DNA of 64,000 bases, taken from positions 8,961,245-9,025,244 of the forward strand of contig JABBOT010000007.1 of the NCBI GenBank assembly GCA_016165875.1, read 5' to 3'. The notes below the pieces were generated by a model. The model made no database searches. It had not been told where the DNA came from and saw nothing but the letters and a program-made list of their open reading frames with translations. Made by a program: the position numbers and the translations under genes. This document shows positions 23,250 to 34,900 of the stretch, piece after piece (position 1 is the first letter of the stretch; every line of letters starts with the position of its first letter). The DNA comes from Acanthopleura granulata (taxonomy: Eukaryota; Mollusca; Polyplacophora; Chitonida; Chitonidae).

Positions 23250-24300
23250 TTGTTCTCCAAATTTCCCAAGCGAGCTCTTGCTTAAAGTTAAGAAGAAGAA
23301 AAAAAGCGTTCTCCATTTATACACCAACGGTGACAAAATACTTGCAGAAACAAGAAAACTGAAAATATTCGGTGGGCCTTATTACCCTCAGGCGTTTCAC
23401 AATACCAATAGAGAGGTGCTTGATAAGAATTACTGGCACCAAAAAATAAAAGAAAAAAAGAGCACGTGGCGTCTATCTATAGCATAGTCCTACCATTTAG
23501 AAAGGTTTCTCCAACAACTCTTTATAAGGCAACCTGGAATAGTCAATATTCCTACAGTCTGTGACAGCCTAAAGCAGTGTTACACGTAAGTGGGTAAAAT
23601 ACAATATTCGAATAGTTCCACCTCTGCCCTAATCATGCCATGAACCATTAAAATTGTCAGATATTAATTGCATAATACATGCAAATATCGCGCACAAGGA
23701 CAAACTGCCTATCATACAGTGGCTAATATTGTGAAGGTAACCGCATTATGTGAACGTAAGCCCATTATATGCAAATGGTGATAAGTTCTACATTTCCTTT
23801 CACTTGGCATAAAATTTGGTCTTTCAATTCTTTTGATCACACGCTAATGCCGTTTTAAATAAACCTGAAATTATCTTTCTCTGTTTTAAACTCCACTGGT
23901 ATTTACTGACGAACAGCTTCATAGGTATTGTCCTCTTGTGGATGTCCCTCTCGCCTATCACACAGGCTTGACGGCACAGGCGTTTTACTTCTATCGACGG
24001 CGACGGCGCCCGAACAAAAACAGCTCTCCTAGGATAGTGTACTGTTTCGACCACAGCTCACAGTGTCGGCTGTCTCTGCGTTTCGTGGATTACTCCTGCT
24101 AATGGAAGACACAGGATAGTTAGGCAGTGAAAATAAATCCTTTTAAAACTTTTCTGTTGAAAATATAAAACGTCAATATTCCAGATTTATAATTTGGTCT
24201 ATCCTATCACTGAACATAGATTTAGTCAACAATTACTGTATGTAAAATCTTAGCACTAGTGTTTATTAATGAGGCACACAGGGTAGGGCTTCTAACCAAG
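23250..24300. other. Region downstream of fragment C, nothing recognised
   Basis: No exon recognised. A TTTATT at 24262-24267 reads AATAAA on the minus strand, 42 bp past the fragment C stop codon, and may be its polyadenylation signal. Confidence 0.4.
24262..24267 (-). terminator. Candidate polyadenylation signal of fragment C
   Basis: Minus-strand AATAAA, 42 bases downstream of the stop at 24309-24311. The close spacing supports that exon as a true terminal exon. Confidence 0.4.
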
Positions 24301-24308
24301 TTCAGACT

Positions 24309-24409
24309 TTATATCACGACGACAAAGATAATGACTCCGATGATCAACACAAGAGGGATTCCCAGTGAACACCCGATAATAACTCCTGTGTAATCCGGTA
24401 GCCCTGAAG
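24309..24409 (-). CDS. Fragment C terminal exon: membrane helix or GPI signal then stop
   Basis: After an acceptor ending TTAAAG, the phase 1 frame reads SGLPDYTG, then a 24-residue hydrophobic run (VIIGCSLGIPLVLII, GVIIFVVVI) and TAA. No basic stop-transfer residues and no tail follow. A small-residue site (Ser-Gly) and short spacer before a hydrophobic C-terminus also fit a GPI-anchor signal. Both readings place the product on the outer cell surface. Confidence 0.6.
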
Positions 24410-25881
24410 CTTTAATAAAAGTGAGTGTGTGAAAAATTGGTCACAATGGGGACAAAGGTTCGGAGATAGTTGTCAGTTAGCCAAATGGTGTTTAACCCGA
24501 CATGTGATACTTTTTCTCTAGCAAGAAATCATTTCTTTGTGTAGTTTTCTACTGATTTCTAACACATGTTCACCTTGTTAAAATAACGACAGCGATGACA
24601 GTCCTTCCACGAAGTGTTTTTTTTTTGGAAGAAAATAAAGCCTATCAGCAAACAACTGTCAACATTCTCAAACCAATCTGTGTCACACTTTAGATCGGAG
24701 TATCCGAGTGCACACTGCGGTTTTCTGTCAGGGCAGTGCCCGGATGTCCTGTTACAGGCGGCGTTCCTCTCGGCACAGAAGCCAAAACTTTCTCCACAGT
24801 CCGGAACGTTCATTCTGGTATGAAATTAGTTTGACTTTTTTACAGGATTGAAATATTCATAATATTTAAACGATCACATCATAATACCTTGTGCAAAAAT
24901 CAAGACAGATGACCAAAGCGACAATTTTAAAAAAGAATTATTCTTTTGTTCTGCTTAGTAAAGAAAGCATTTGTGTCTTTCCAGTACAAGAATCATAAAT
25001 TACATTATTATTTCCGGTGAGCACAACCTGAAGATTTACCTGGCTTGTATAGAATTAAAACGTACCATTTAATCTTGTATGTGCACCAAACGCAAAAGTA
25101 TTACGTGTGTAAATAATATTAAATCGCATTGAGCCCATATTTCCTCTTTTTTATCATATTGTGTCAGAACGATCATAGCGCCGTTAACACTATACATTTA
25201 AAGGGCATCTCTCAAAGAAAACCAGATTTACCACCACGACTAATGGAACTATTTTTTGTGACCGCGTGAACCTTGAGCTTGTTCATCATAAGATTTTGAT
25301 TTGGTTCACACGATATTTGTCTTCATAATTTCTCTTTCGAGGCAATAGTGAATATGTGTATAATACTATACGTACATGTTACTTTGTATGTAGTGTTTAT
25401 CGCAGAGTGAACGAGATGTAACCAGAAATTCCGTGTTCCATTTTTTCGAACAGATACTACTAAAGCGCAACCGAGATACCTAAATTTGTATGTGACGACA
25501 TTGTTCGGGGACCAGCAGTTTGAATTTTGAATTAGATTTCATGCCGCCAGAATGACTGTATTCCTTGCATTACTGAAATCTATTGACAGAAGATTTTTAC
25601 TAGATATTTTCTCTTCACTTCCTATTTACTTGTACTATTTCTTGCGTTACACATATTACTTGTTTGAAAACGGATCTTCGTTCACGGGCGAATTAGTTAT
25701 CGGCACAATGTCCGCATCTGTCCACACAATCCGCTCCGTATATTCCTGGGATGTACACTACTCAAAAAATCGAAAAGAATAAAACCCATGCCTTCTTAGC
25801 ATAGTGTAAGACTGACAAGAACACGCATTGGATATATCTATGTACCTATACATCTCTATCTCTCTCACGCACGCACGCGCG

Positions 25882-25915
<34 letters not shown>

Positions 25916-26406
25916 TGGATATATATATACAAACTGGACCTCCGTGGCTCAGTCGGTTAGCGCGCTATCCCAGCACAATGACCCGAAGCCTCCCACCAAT
26001 GAGGTCGCTGTGAGTTCAAGATCAGCTCAAGCTGGCTTCCTCTCCGGCCGTACGTGGGAAGGTCTGCCAGCAACCTGCGGATGGTTGTGGGTTTCTCCCG
26101 GGCTGTGCCCCGTTTTCTCCCACCATAATGCTGGCCGCCGTCGTATAAGTGATATATTCTTGAGTACGGCGTAAAACACCAATCAAATAAATAAACAAAT
26201 AAATATAATTCACCGTCGGTTACACCACGAAAAAAGTATTTGCTTCTATGCTGATTCCATTTTGGTTTTCAAGCCAATCGAGATGGGCAGTCACGATGAA
26301 AACATAGCTTACATTGGTCCGGATGTCCTGTTACAGACAGATGATCCCTGGGCACAGTTCCCACATCTCTCATCACAGTCCACTCCAAACGTCCCGAGGG
26401 TACATA
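24309..26406 (-). CDS. Fragment C: 3' part of an EGF-like membrane protein without a cytoplasmic tail
   Basis: Three exons join in phase: 26313-26406 (phase 1 to 2), 24657-24814 (2 to 1) and 24309-24409 (1 to stop). The product has two EGF-like modules, the first cut short, then a C-terminal hydrophobic segment at the very end. No signal-peptide exon is seen between 26406 and the end of the receptor gene at 28.05 kb. The 5' part is therefore missing, or a start lies in an unrecognised exon. It looks like the tail end of another A/B-type gene left by rearrangement. The middle donor (GACA-GTTGTT) is weak. Confidence 0.45.
24657..24814 (-). CDS. Fragment C exon: EGF-like module
   Basis: It reads NVPDCGESFGFCAERNAACN, RTSGHCPDRKPQCALGYSD, LKCDTD, with the family's cysteine spacing and an RTSGHCPDR centre. 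The acceptor CATACCAG is clear and puts the frame in phase 2, which matches the phase 2 end of 26313-26406. The donor is uncertain. Confidence 0.55.
25862..25916. repeat. (CACG)n/(CG)n/(CA)n microsatellite
   Basis: Runs of CGCG then CACA of about 50 bp, followed by a short ATATAT. Confidence 0.9.
25935..26212 (+). mobile_element. SINE family 1, full-length copy
   Basis: The head has TCCGTGGCTCAGTCGGTTAG, CGCGC (A box) and CGCTGTGAGTTCAAGATC (B box). The body has GGCTTCCTCTCCGG, TACGTGGGAAGGTCTGCCAG and CACCATAATGCTGGCCGCCG. The end has TCGTATAAGTGATATATTCT, GAGTACGGCGTAAAACACC and CAATCAAATAAATAAACAAAT. This is the best-preserved copy here. Confidence 0.9.
26313..26406 (-). CDS. Fragment C exon: truncated EGF-like module
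   Basis: The acceptor GATACTG (minus GTATCAG) opens phase 1: CTLGTFGVDCDERCGNCAQG, SSVCNRTSGP. The donor GTAAGC cuts the module where GHCPDR would follow. Either a shortened exon or the result of a new donor arising inside the module. Confidence 0.5.
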
Positions 26407-27290
26407 CTGATACATAAATATTGTCAAAATGTCTACAGTTTCCGATAGATATGCTGAGATATCGTTTAACTCTAATATCTGCTATTTTGACACTTCATAC
26501 ATGTACTTTACTTATATCATGCATTTCTCTCATACAACGGTGTGCGTTACTTTTTCTGCCTGTAGGCTATAAAGCCAAGGACCCCTGACACGACAATTCC
26601 CTTGAGAAACAGGAAAACTTTTTTTCAGCATGTTGCAGAAGGTAAGCTATCCACAACCAGGCCAGTCAAACAGTTTTTCCTGTTTCGTTGGATCACTGCC
26701 TTTATGGTAGAATCAACAAATAAAACAGTAGGATTCTGCAAATCTAATTTGAAAGTATTCATTTTCTGAATGATTGGATTGAGTGTATGTTTTATTAAGT
26801 ACATATGGAGCTATACAATATGCAAGTCAAGGTCCTTTCTGTGGGGCTCATCGCTCATGAAGGGACGCACACTTGATTCTTGTTTCTTGATCTACATGTG
26901 AATTCCCCTTTACCCTTTAAACTACAGCCTGATCTGACTCTTGCGTGATCCATGACCTAGGGCCTGGAAATGAGTTATCCCGACCTTGCTCTGGACTTGT
27001 ATTCATGTATGGCTGATCAAAGGATTGAGACCTGAATTTACCTCCAAGCATACATGAAGGTTTTCAACAATCCATCGCCTGATGCTTCTCCCAACAAATG
27101 AAGAATCCCTGAGTTTGAACTTTTTCTTTAATGGCCGTTCTCAGAACTTGAATTCATGCTTGGCAAATTGAAGGTACTGAGCCTGGAGTGACCCTTATCC
27201 AGAGATCTTCCACACTATTGAATCTAAATACTTAGTTAGTCAAAACTCTGCGCTTGAACAGAGTCCTTGTTGGTCCCTGCACTGGCTTGG
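26407..27290. other. 3' flank of the receptor gene
   Basis: No exon recognised with confidence. Minus-strand AATAAA at 26791-26796 is a candidate polyadenylation site for the receptor. It would make a 3' UTR of about 1.26 kb containing the 66 bp minisatellite. Confidence 0.35.
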
Positions 27291-27299
27291 TCATAATCT

Positions 27300-27860
27300 G
27301 ACCTCAACCTGCTTCATGAATGATCTCAGACTGCACCCTGTCTGATCTCAAACTGCTCCATGGATGATCTCAAACTGCACCATGGTTGATCTCAACCTGC
27401 TCCACCGACGATCTCAGACTGCACCCTGTCTGATCTCAAACTGCACCATGGTTGAAACCAACCTGCTCCACCGACGATTTCAGACTGCACCCTGTCTGAT
27501 CTCAAACTGCTCCTTGGTTGCTCTAAACCTGCTCCACCGACAATCTCAGGCTGCACCCTGTCTGATCTCGAACTGCGCCTTGGTTGAAATCAACCTGCTC
27601 CACCGACGATCTCAGACTGCACCCTGTCTGATCTCAAACTGCCCCTTGGTTGAAATCAACCTGCTCCACCGACGATCTCAGACTGCACCCTGTCTGATCT
27701 CAAACTGCCCCTTGGTTGAAATCAACCTGCTCCACCGACGATTTCAGACTGCACCCTGTCTGATCTCAAACTGCTCCTTGGTTGATCTCAACCTGCTCCA
27801 CTGATGATTTCAGACTGTGCCCTGTCTGATCTCAAACTGCTCCTTGGTTGCTCTAAACCT
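27300..27860. repeat. 66-bp minisatellite, about 8 units, probably in the receptor 3' UTR
   Basis: Plus-strand units combine CTGATCTCAAACTGC, CTTGGTTGAAATCAACCTGC and TCCACCGACGATCTCAGACT blocks. The 66 bp period is a multiple of three, so one plus frame stays open for 146 codons with a 22-residue repeat; I regard that as an artefact. The array starts about 200 bp downstream of the receptor stop codon. Confidence 0.85.
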
Positions 27861-28053
27861 GCTCCTAAAAGTGGGAGATACTTGAATGTAAAATTTGGGT
27901 TTGGACACCCAGTGCTATGTACACTGTAGTCTTGTGGACTTCTGAAACCCATCAGTGATCTGCATCCTTGACCAGTCCATTCCTGTGAGAATCCTCCTAC
28001 GATCTTATAACCCAAGTTAGGGAGGTTGGCCAGGATGGTTGAAGGTGACAGCA

Positions 28054-28917
28054 TTACACACTAGTCTGCTCAGTTGTGGTCATTGTCCCTTCAATCCCTG
28101 CCTTGTGTTTCTGCAATTTCTTTTGTTTGAGCAGTGCCTCGTCTGTGACACGAGTCTTAGTTGTGGATGACACTGAATGCTCTGAAGAAGAGTCTGACAC
28201 ACTGCTGCCCTGTTTAACACTACTCAGGCGAGCGTAAGAGGTCATGCTGTTTGAGCGACTTGCCGGTCCACCAAAATTATGATTACCAACTAAATCTTTC
28301 TTTTCTTCTGCAGCGGTATGTTTCTTTAACAATTCATCCTTAGAACCAGACGGATGGCTGCCTGGCAATGAGGACAATGTTTCTTGGTCTGTATCAAAAT
28401 CGTCAGCTGGCTTCATACTGCGGATCTGGTACCCGTCACTTTCATCCCTATCACTGACCTCCTCCTCATCGGTATCTTCACTCATGTCCTGTTCATGATT
28501 GTCAAGTGGCTGTAACTGCATATCTCCAGTGAGTCGGGTGTCTGTAGAACCTGGTACGGAGTTGTCTTCCAGTACGTGTGACCCTAGCGAGTCTCTCACT
28601 ACTGGAGTGCTATGTTCAGGGGAGTCATTCCTTGTCATGTCTTGGCTTGTCAAGCTTTGGGTGCATGATGATTCATTACTGGATGCACCTAACCCTGGTA
28701 AATCTTCCCCAGGTGAGTGAGGCTGAAATTGATGTGGCTCTGGGGATTGCGGTCCTGGGAACCTAACTACCGGGGATCCAGGTACTGGGGATTGCGGTCC
28801 TGGGGAGTCTGGAGCAGGACACTCATCTGACAGCCTTATGAAGTCACCGTTTGTTGCCGGATGATCCACACTGCTTGGTATATGGCCATTGCTTTTGGAG
28901 GTGCCACCACAGGACAT
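28054..28917 (-). CDS. Receptor exon 16: cytoplasmic tail and stop
   Basis: The phase 0 exon after acceptor AATACCAG encodes residues 748-1034. It has a Ser-Pro-rich part (PGPQSPVPGSPVV, PGPQSPEPHQF, about 784-817), an acidic run (EDTDEEEVSDRDESDG, about 894-909), Tyr910 (GYQI), Tyr975 (SYARL) and a Lys-rich end. No kinase or other enzyme domain. The acidic, Ser/Thr/Pro-rich make-up suggests phosphorylation and perhaps rapid turnover. The first codon is ATG, but splicing in phase 0 makes it an internal Met. Confidence 0.8.
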   Translation of the reverse strand: MSCGGTSKSNGHIPSSVDHPATNGDFIRLSDECPAPDSPGPQSPVPGSPVVRFPGPQSPEPHQFQPHSPGEDLPGLGASSNESSCTQSLTSQDMTRNDSPEHSTPVVRDSLGSHVLEDNSVPGSTDTRLTGDMQLQPLDNHEQDMSEDTDEEEVSDRDESDGYQIRSMKPADDFDTDQETLSSLPGSHPSGSKDELLKKHTAAEEKKDLVGNHNFGGPASRSNSMTSYARLSSVKQGSSVSDSSSEHSVSSTTKTRVTDEALLKQKKLQKHKAGIEGTMTTTEQTSV

Positions 28918-31900
28918 CTGGTATTAAATGAGGAAAAAAAAATTAGTTTGTAAAATTTGTAAGCCACAAATTCATCAATTTCACTGCATTAAATACTGTG
29001 CATTGCACTGAAAACCCCTTGGTCTTAAGCACATGTACAATGTAACGAATAGGCAAAACTTTAATGGAGGTTTGTAATAATGTGATCTTCTTGGAATGAC
29101 ATTTGTGAAACATTAAAAGAACAGACCACATTTTCAGAAAGCACATATCATCTGAAAGGCAATTTCTTGCTGATTCCAAATGTGGTCTGCATTAGTTTTG
29201 GGCAAAAATGGAAATAAAGACTAAGATGCTACGATGGACTTTTTGAACCATACTGAAGCACAGTCACATCACAAATTCATTTTTTTGTGGCTAATCACGC
29301 TGTAACTGTTATGTTTCCAACTTAAATGCAGATACAGGCGTTGTAATCCATACTGTATATATTCACTTAGAACATACATGTAGACATACAGCAATCAGAG
29401 GATGTTTTGCAGCTAAATGAATCTGTGACGTCCCTGTGCTTCAATATAGTCCGGAAAGGGAGATCCCTGTAATGGTTCTATCAGCGTAAATTTTAAACCA
29501 AGTGAAAGTTCAAGGGTTACACTTCTGAAGAAAAATTCTTTTGATCATCTTGCTCTATACAAGAAATTCCTATGCTTGCTTACCCCAGTTATGTCTGTAG
29601 ATACAGTTTGATATGTGTAGCCATTGGACTCTCCATAATAAGGACTCTGTGCAAATGTAAAACAATGCCAGATACTTTTTAATACAAAAATTATTTTCAC
29701 AATAATAACATCAAAAATTAATACCAAAATATCCCACTTAAAGCTTTCTTCTTTAAAAATGCCATTATTATTAATCATTATACTAATTTAACCTGCCTAA
29801 AAATTATTTCTCAGAGTGGTGTTGAAACTGGTCCTGGCTGCTTCATCTACATGAGAACAAAGTACACACAAAATCCTTTGTACTAATCTTAAATACACAG
29901 ATTTCAAAAATCAGCATTGCAGTAATTGTTATAAGCAAAGACAGCTGTTTTCGAGAGTGCATGACCAGGATTTCTTTGTTGTGAGGAAAACACAATCATC
30001 TCATCTGAATCTATATGTTACAGTCACAAAGTTCAGCCAATTATGTGAAGTTCATAGGTACAGTCTTCAATTTCATGGTTCATGCATAAATTGTCATGTG
30101 TTTTTTGTAATTTCTGGAGCTTTTGTTTTTCCCACTTATAACCTGTCTTCCTGCTTTCCTCCCACCATAGGTGGCCAAGGTCGTCTAAGTGAAATACTCC
30201 TGAGTATGGCATAAAAGACCAATCAAATAAATAAATAAATATAATCCGTCTTGCTCATGTGGACCGATACATCACTCAAACCAGCTGTCTGGATTATTAA
30301 AACTTGATACATACCTGTTCCACTTCACTTGGATACTCAAACTTAAACTTGCCTTCTTTCTGCTTTACATAACAACGCCTGCACAAAAGAACAACAATGA
30401 ATTTACTGACGGTAACTTCGTTCTTGGCAATCAAATGGCTTACATCAATATAGTGTTGCACGTCAAATGTCATCTCTGGACACAACACTATTATGCATAC
30501 TGTTTCACAGATATAAAGCTAACAAGTCAAATAAGAAGGGCAGTGAAGTATTATTTGCCATGGCCTTTCAACCTTCACAAAGCCATGAACAAGTTCTTTG
30601 AATTTTATAACAAGCAAATGCAATACAAGACTTTGAGAGAGATCACAGGTTCAAATCTGAGTTCTGTTACATTTTGTTGCATGTTATATTGTACATTTTG
30701 GCAAAGTAGTTAAGCATTTTTGTCTCAGCACAATCAAGACTTATGCAGAATCATCATTTAATGATTTGATGTTTAATATGCACTTTTTGCATTAATCTGA
30801 AACTGTTATAAAATGTCACAGGTCTATTCCATCACACCTCATCAACTATATCCCACATTTTAAGTTGGCAGAGGATTCATAAAAACTTCTGATATCAACT
30901 AAAATTGTGGCTGACAGTACTCATTTCGAGAATATAATCCGTTTTCATTTATATATTTTTCAAAACTATTTCACCCATGTTAATTTGTTTGCACAACTGA
31001 GTTTGGCTGATAAAACAGCCATTACACATGATGACTTGAATATGACTTATGATATATATGATATATAATTCTCTTATGAAACTATTTTGTCATTAAAGGT
31101 GAGAAAGGTCCTAAGCCCAAAAATATTAGACAATTTGTGATGACATTAATTTATCGATCATCTGTCCAGCAGCATATTGGGGGTACAAATTATTACACTT
31201 CTTAATAATTTCCTTCAGGAATTTCCTAGGTTCATAAACTCTCAAGGCCTCAATTTCCTTCATTGTTAGTCCACTCTAACTAACATTTTGTGACAGCTTT
31301 TTTCAGAGACCCATGTCATAGTAAATGTTATCAAAAATAATTGTCTAACATTTACGACAGGTAAAGTGGTAAAGTTAAACATTGCCTTCAGTGATAAATG
31401 AGTTCAGACTCAACACTCCCCTATTCCAAAGGTAACTATAAGAGTGAGCCGGATCAATCAATGTACAACAAGCATACCTGCACAAGAATATGACTAAGGC
31501 AATCAAGAGCATTCCTCCTATACACAGGCCAACAATGAGTCCCTCATTTGGAGTGTCGGGAATGTCTGTGAACAAAAACAAAGACTACATCAGGTCACGC
31601 TTTCTTAACAAATCGAACATACAGTATCCTAAAATAGGCTACAACCCAATCCACCTTCCTCTGTAGTGATGACGACCAACATTTTCTCGTATTTATATTG
31701 CTTCCTTCAAACAATTATAAATATATGTCCATGTAGCCCCCACGAAAGGTGATGCTGGAAAATTTGTGCAAGTTTGGACTGCATTTGAAACTCTTGCCGT
31801 TCATTGGTCGCTTCACTCTTCATTGACAGCAATTTACTTAAGGGGAAAGACCACACAAAAATGGTGAGTGAAAAAAACCCATTAATAACTGTATCTGGAA

Positions 31901-34900
31901 ATAACTTCACTGAATTTTTCAGATTTTTTCCAATCAATAAAATGCAGTCAAATGTTTTGACAATAGGGTGAGTTTTTATGGGTCATACTGATAACGAGGT
32001 TCACCTGAGTGACATAAAATTTTATGTCAGATTACCTTTTTAAAACACAGGCAAACATTACAGGAGCAGGTCCCTCTTTCTTAGTCTGCAGCTTCAATGT
32101 AGTCATGGTACTTGATCTTGATGTAAAATTATGGATTTAAAGTTATAATCCATTAACAGAGTAAAGTGAATTTGCCTACCACTAAGTAATGTGTAGAAAA
32201 ACGGATCAATACCCCCACCAAAACTGCCAGTCAACCACCATCTCAGATAAAAGTTAATTCCTACCCCAGGCATCTGGTGCTTACGTCTGTGTAAACGTGA
32301 AAGGTATCCTCTACATACACGACAATGACAATGACAATCAATCCCGCTGCCAGGAACCTATTTGCAGGTTTCCTGGAAATGGGAATTAGGCTTGCAATGC
32401 CTAGTTTCAATGAAACAGACATTTTCTGTAGTACACTTGTCGCCCACAAGTTAAGTCATAGGCCATCCAGTGAAAATTAGCACCAAGCTACCGTATCCCA
32501 CAAGATCTCACGACATTTCACCTATAAAAATGGAGGCCGTCTGAATATGAATGTGGCTTACTGTACATTCACTCGCTATCACTGTGAGTGGATGGAGCTA
32601 ATTGGTGACAACAAATGCCCTTGATGACGCTGCCAACAAGTGGTTTACTCTGGCCACTATAGGTTAATTTACTTCAGCCATAAAACATACTGCCAACACA
32701 TAAATGTCAAATTCTTGAGTACAACATTACACAACAATCAAATGAATAAATAAGTAAATAATAGCACTGTCGCCGTACATGTATCCCTGTGCAATTTACA
32801 CGCTCCTCGATTAATCAGGTAACATATACTCACATGTTTCGAGATAGGACCACTTGCCGGAGTTATCTTTGTGCCCGTGGGATATGCCACGAACACACAC
32901 AAAGTACTTGTGGCCTGGGTGAAGGGACTCCAGACTTGTCTCACATAGAGTTCCATATTCAGAATTAGGAGAACATACATGTAAGCTCTGCGGCTGTAAT
33001 ACAGCTGAATCTGCAACGTAAGAGGAAGAATATCGCAAACAGATTTTACAGTATGCAGATACTGCAAATAGTAGGAATGGAGTGAGCAGCACTCATCAAA
33101 CATCACTCATGTCACTTGTTTGGAGCTGACAATTTCTGATATCCCACCAAACAGCATGTGCTACAATAAAACTTGTGAAAACTGGACCCTCAATATACCA
33201 GAATCCTGTCCATACTGTCCATTTCATGCAGTCCACTTGTTTATCCATTTAAAATACATATAAACCAACCTCAACTCCATCAACTCTGAACACCTTGTTT
33301 ATTAGACCCATTTTGTACAAACAGTGCTAATATGGCCTGAGAAAACCGACACTGTATGCATGTTTTTTGTTCGCCAGTGCAGCATGTGTCCACGGGCCCC
33401 TCCTGCTGTTTCTCATCTAGTTAGCAAAGCCAAACATTCTTCCCAAGTATTGGGTTAAAGCCTCTGACCCACAATATTCTGATAGGGGTTTGTTCAATTT
33501 TTAGTGATTATAAAGACCTTTAATCAAATAATTTTATCAGGATAAAAGACAACAACGACCTGTCAGGCATCCATACTCTTTTGACGCTGGCGAAAGACAT
33601 GACCATAGAACAACACAATGCCCAAAACCTTCAGAATTTATATGATGGTTGATAACCCTCAAATGAGAAGAATTGGCCTGCATGAATTGCCTCCCTTGTC
33701 AGGTGACAACCAACATAAAGAACTGTGGTGACTTTTCTAAGCATCAGAAAGAACATTCCTTCACTCAAAATGTTTAACAAACATTGCTGTGCAGTTCACT
33801 GTTCGGTGTACAAGAAGAAAATAAGGCATGCTGACAAGTGTCCTACCCTGCAGTCAGTGCAGTTCTCCTCTATTCATCAATACACAACTCAAAACATGCA
33901 CAAATGATGGCTGGACATGATCAGAAGAGACGGGTAATCTTGGACTGATTCCAAATAAATGCATAAGAATTTGTTCGTTGCATTTTGCAGGTGGAGCGCC
34001 ATCGATGGGAAATCCCTACCAAACACTGTTTTCTTTCCCCTAAGCATGCCAAGTGAGGAAAGTTTGTGGAAAGTAAGTGATTTGTGGCAAGACAAAAAAA
34101 CTCTCGTAAAAGAAATCATCCAATTTCCCTAAAATTCTCACCCTTGCAGATAAATATATTTCCTTTTGATCACGATTTATAGAAGTAATGACAACTGATA
34201 CAACCATAGTGAACTCAAACAAATATGCCATTAATACGTAAGAATTCTTGAAGGGCAGTAATTCAGTGGAGGTCGATATTGTTTGCCTGAAACAAGTCAG
34301 CCCAAGCCGTACACATATTTTTTGTTCTTTTGTGTAATTCTGAATTTGTACCACCTCATCATGCAGGAATAGTAACGGCCATAATGTCACAATTAACACA
34401 TTAACAAATGCAATCACTGAAACTTCAAAAGGAATGATTTTGACATCAGGTGACTTCATTGCTGGGGTACACTGCTCTTTCCAAAAGATGATCTTCTCTA
34501 CAATAGTTACTTTAAGTTCCTTGTAATTTTTATGGCTTTTGTCAGTCACAAATGATCAGAAAACACACAGTCAGAATTACTACAGGATTAAAGGAAACAC
34601 GGTTTTGGAGCATACAGCTCTGCAATGTTGACAACAGCACATTCAAGTTCCAGGTACTTAGTGAATGGAAGACAACAAATCTATTTGTAGGTGTTACTCC
34701 AGTAATTAAGTACTATATGTGGAAAGAGGTTATCAGTCTAAATCTGTGTGACAATGCCATCTTGCTACATACACTGTGCTTGAAACCCAGCCACCCATGA
34801 AAGTAAATGTCTTTCAAGGAGGTGCGCCTGACCTTATATCGTGTTTTCCAACACAAGGGCACCCCATTTGACGTACAATACAGCGATTACTGGAGATTAA

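Noticed and set aside
25935..26010. tRNA-like sequence with A and B boxes (also at 18030-18105, 22900-22960, 57960-58030 and 62522-62600)
   Set aside because: No complete cloverleaf; each is joined to a SINE body and tail, so these are SINE promoters, not tRNA genes.
26570..26640. Minus-strand frame FLFLKGIVVSGVLGF-IAYRQKK-stop resembling a membrane helix with stop-transfer
   Set aside because: Only about 24 codons, preceded by an in-frame stop and a purine run instead of a splice acceptor. May be chance.
27364..27804. 146-codon plus-strand frame with 22-residue repeats
   Set aside because: Product of the 66-bp minisatellite, in the receptor's probable 3' UTR.
28499..28766. Plus-strand frames opposite the receptor tail exon
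   Set aside because: Shadows of the Ser/Pro-rich coding sequence on the minus strand.
34040..34549. 169-codon minus-strand frame with two hydrophobic stretches
   Set aside because: It lies inside receptor intron 11, with no recognised domain, no splice logic to the receptor, and low-complexity AT-rich composition. Probably chance.
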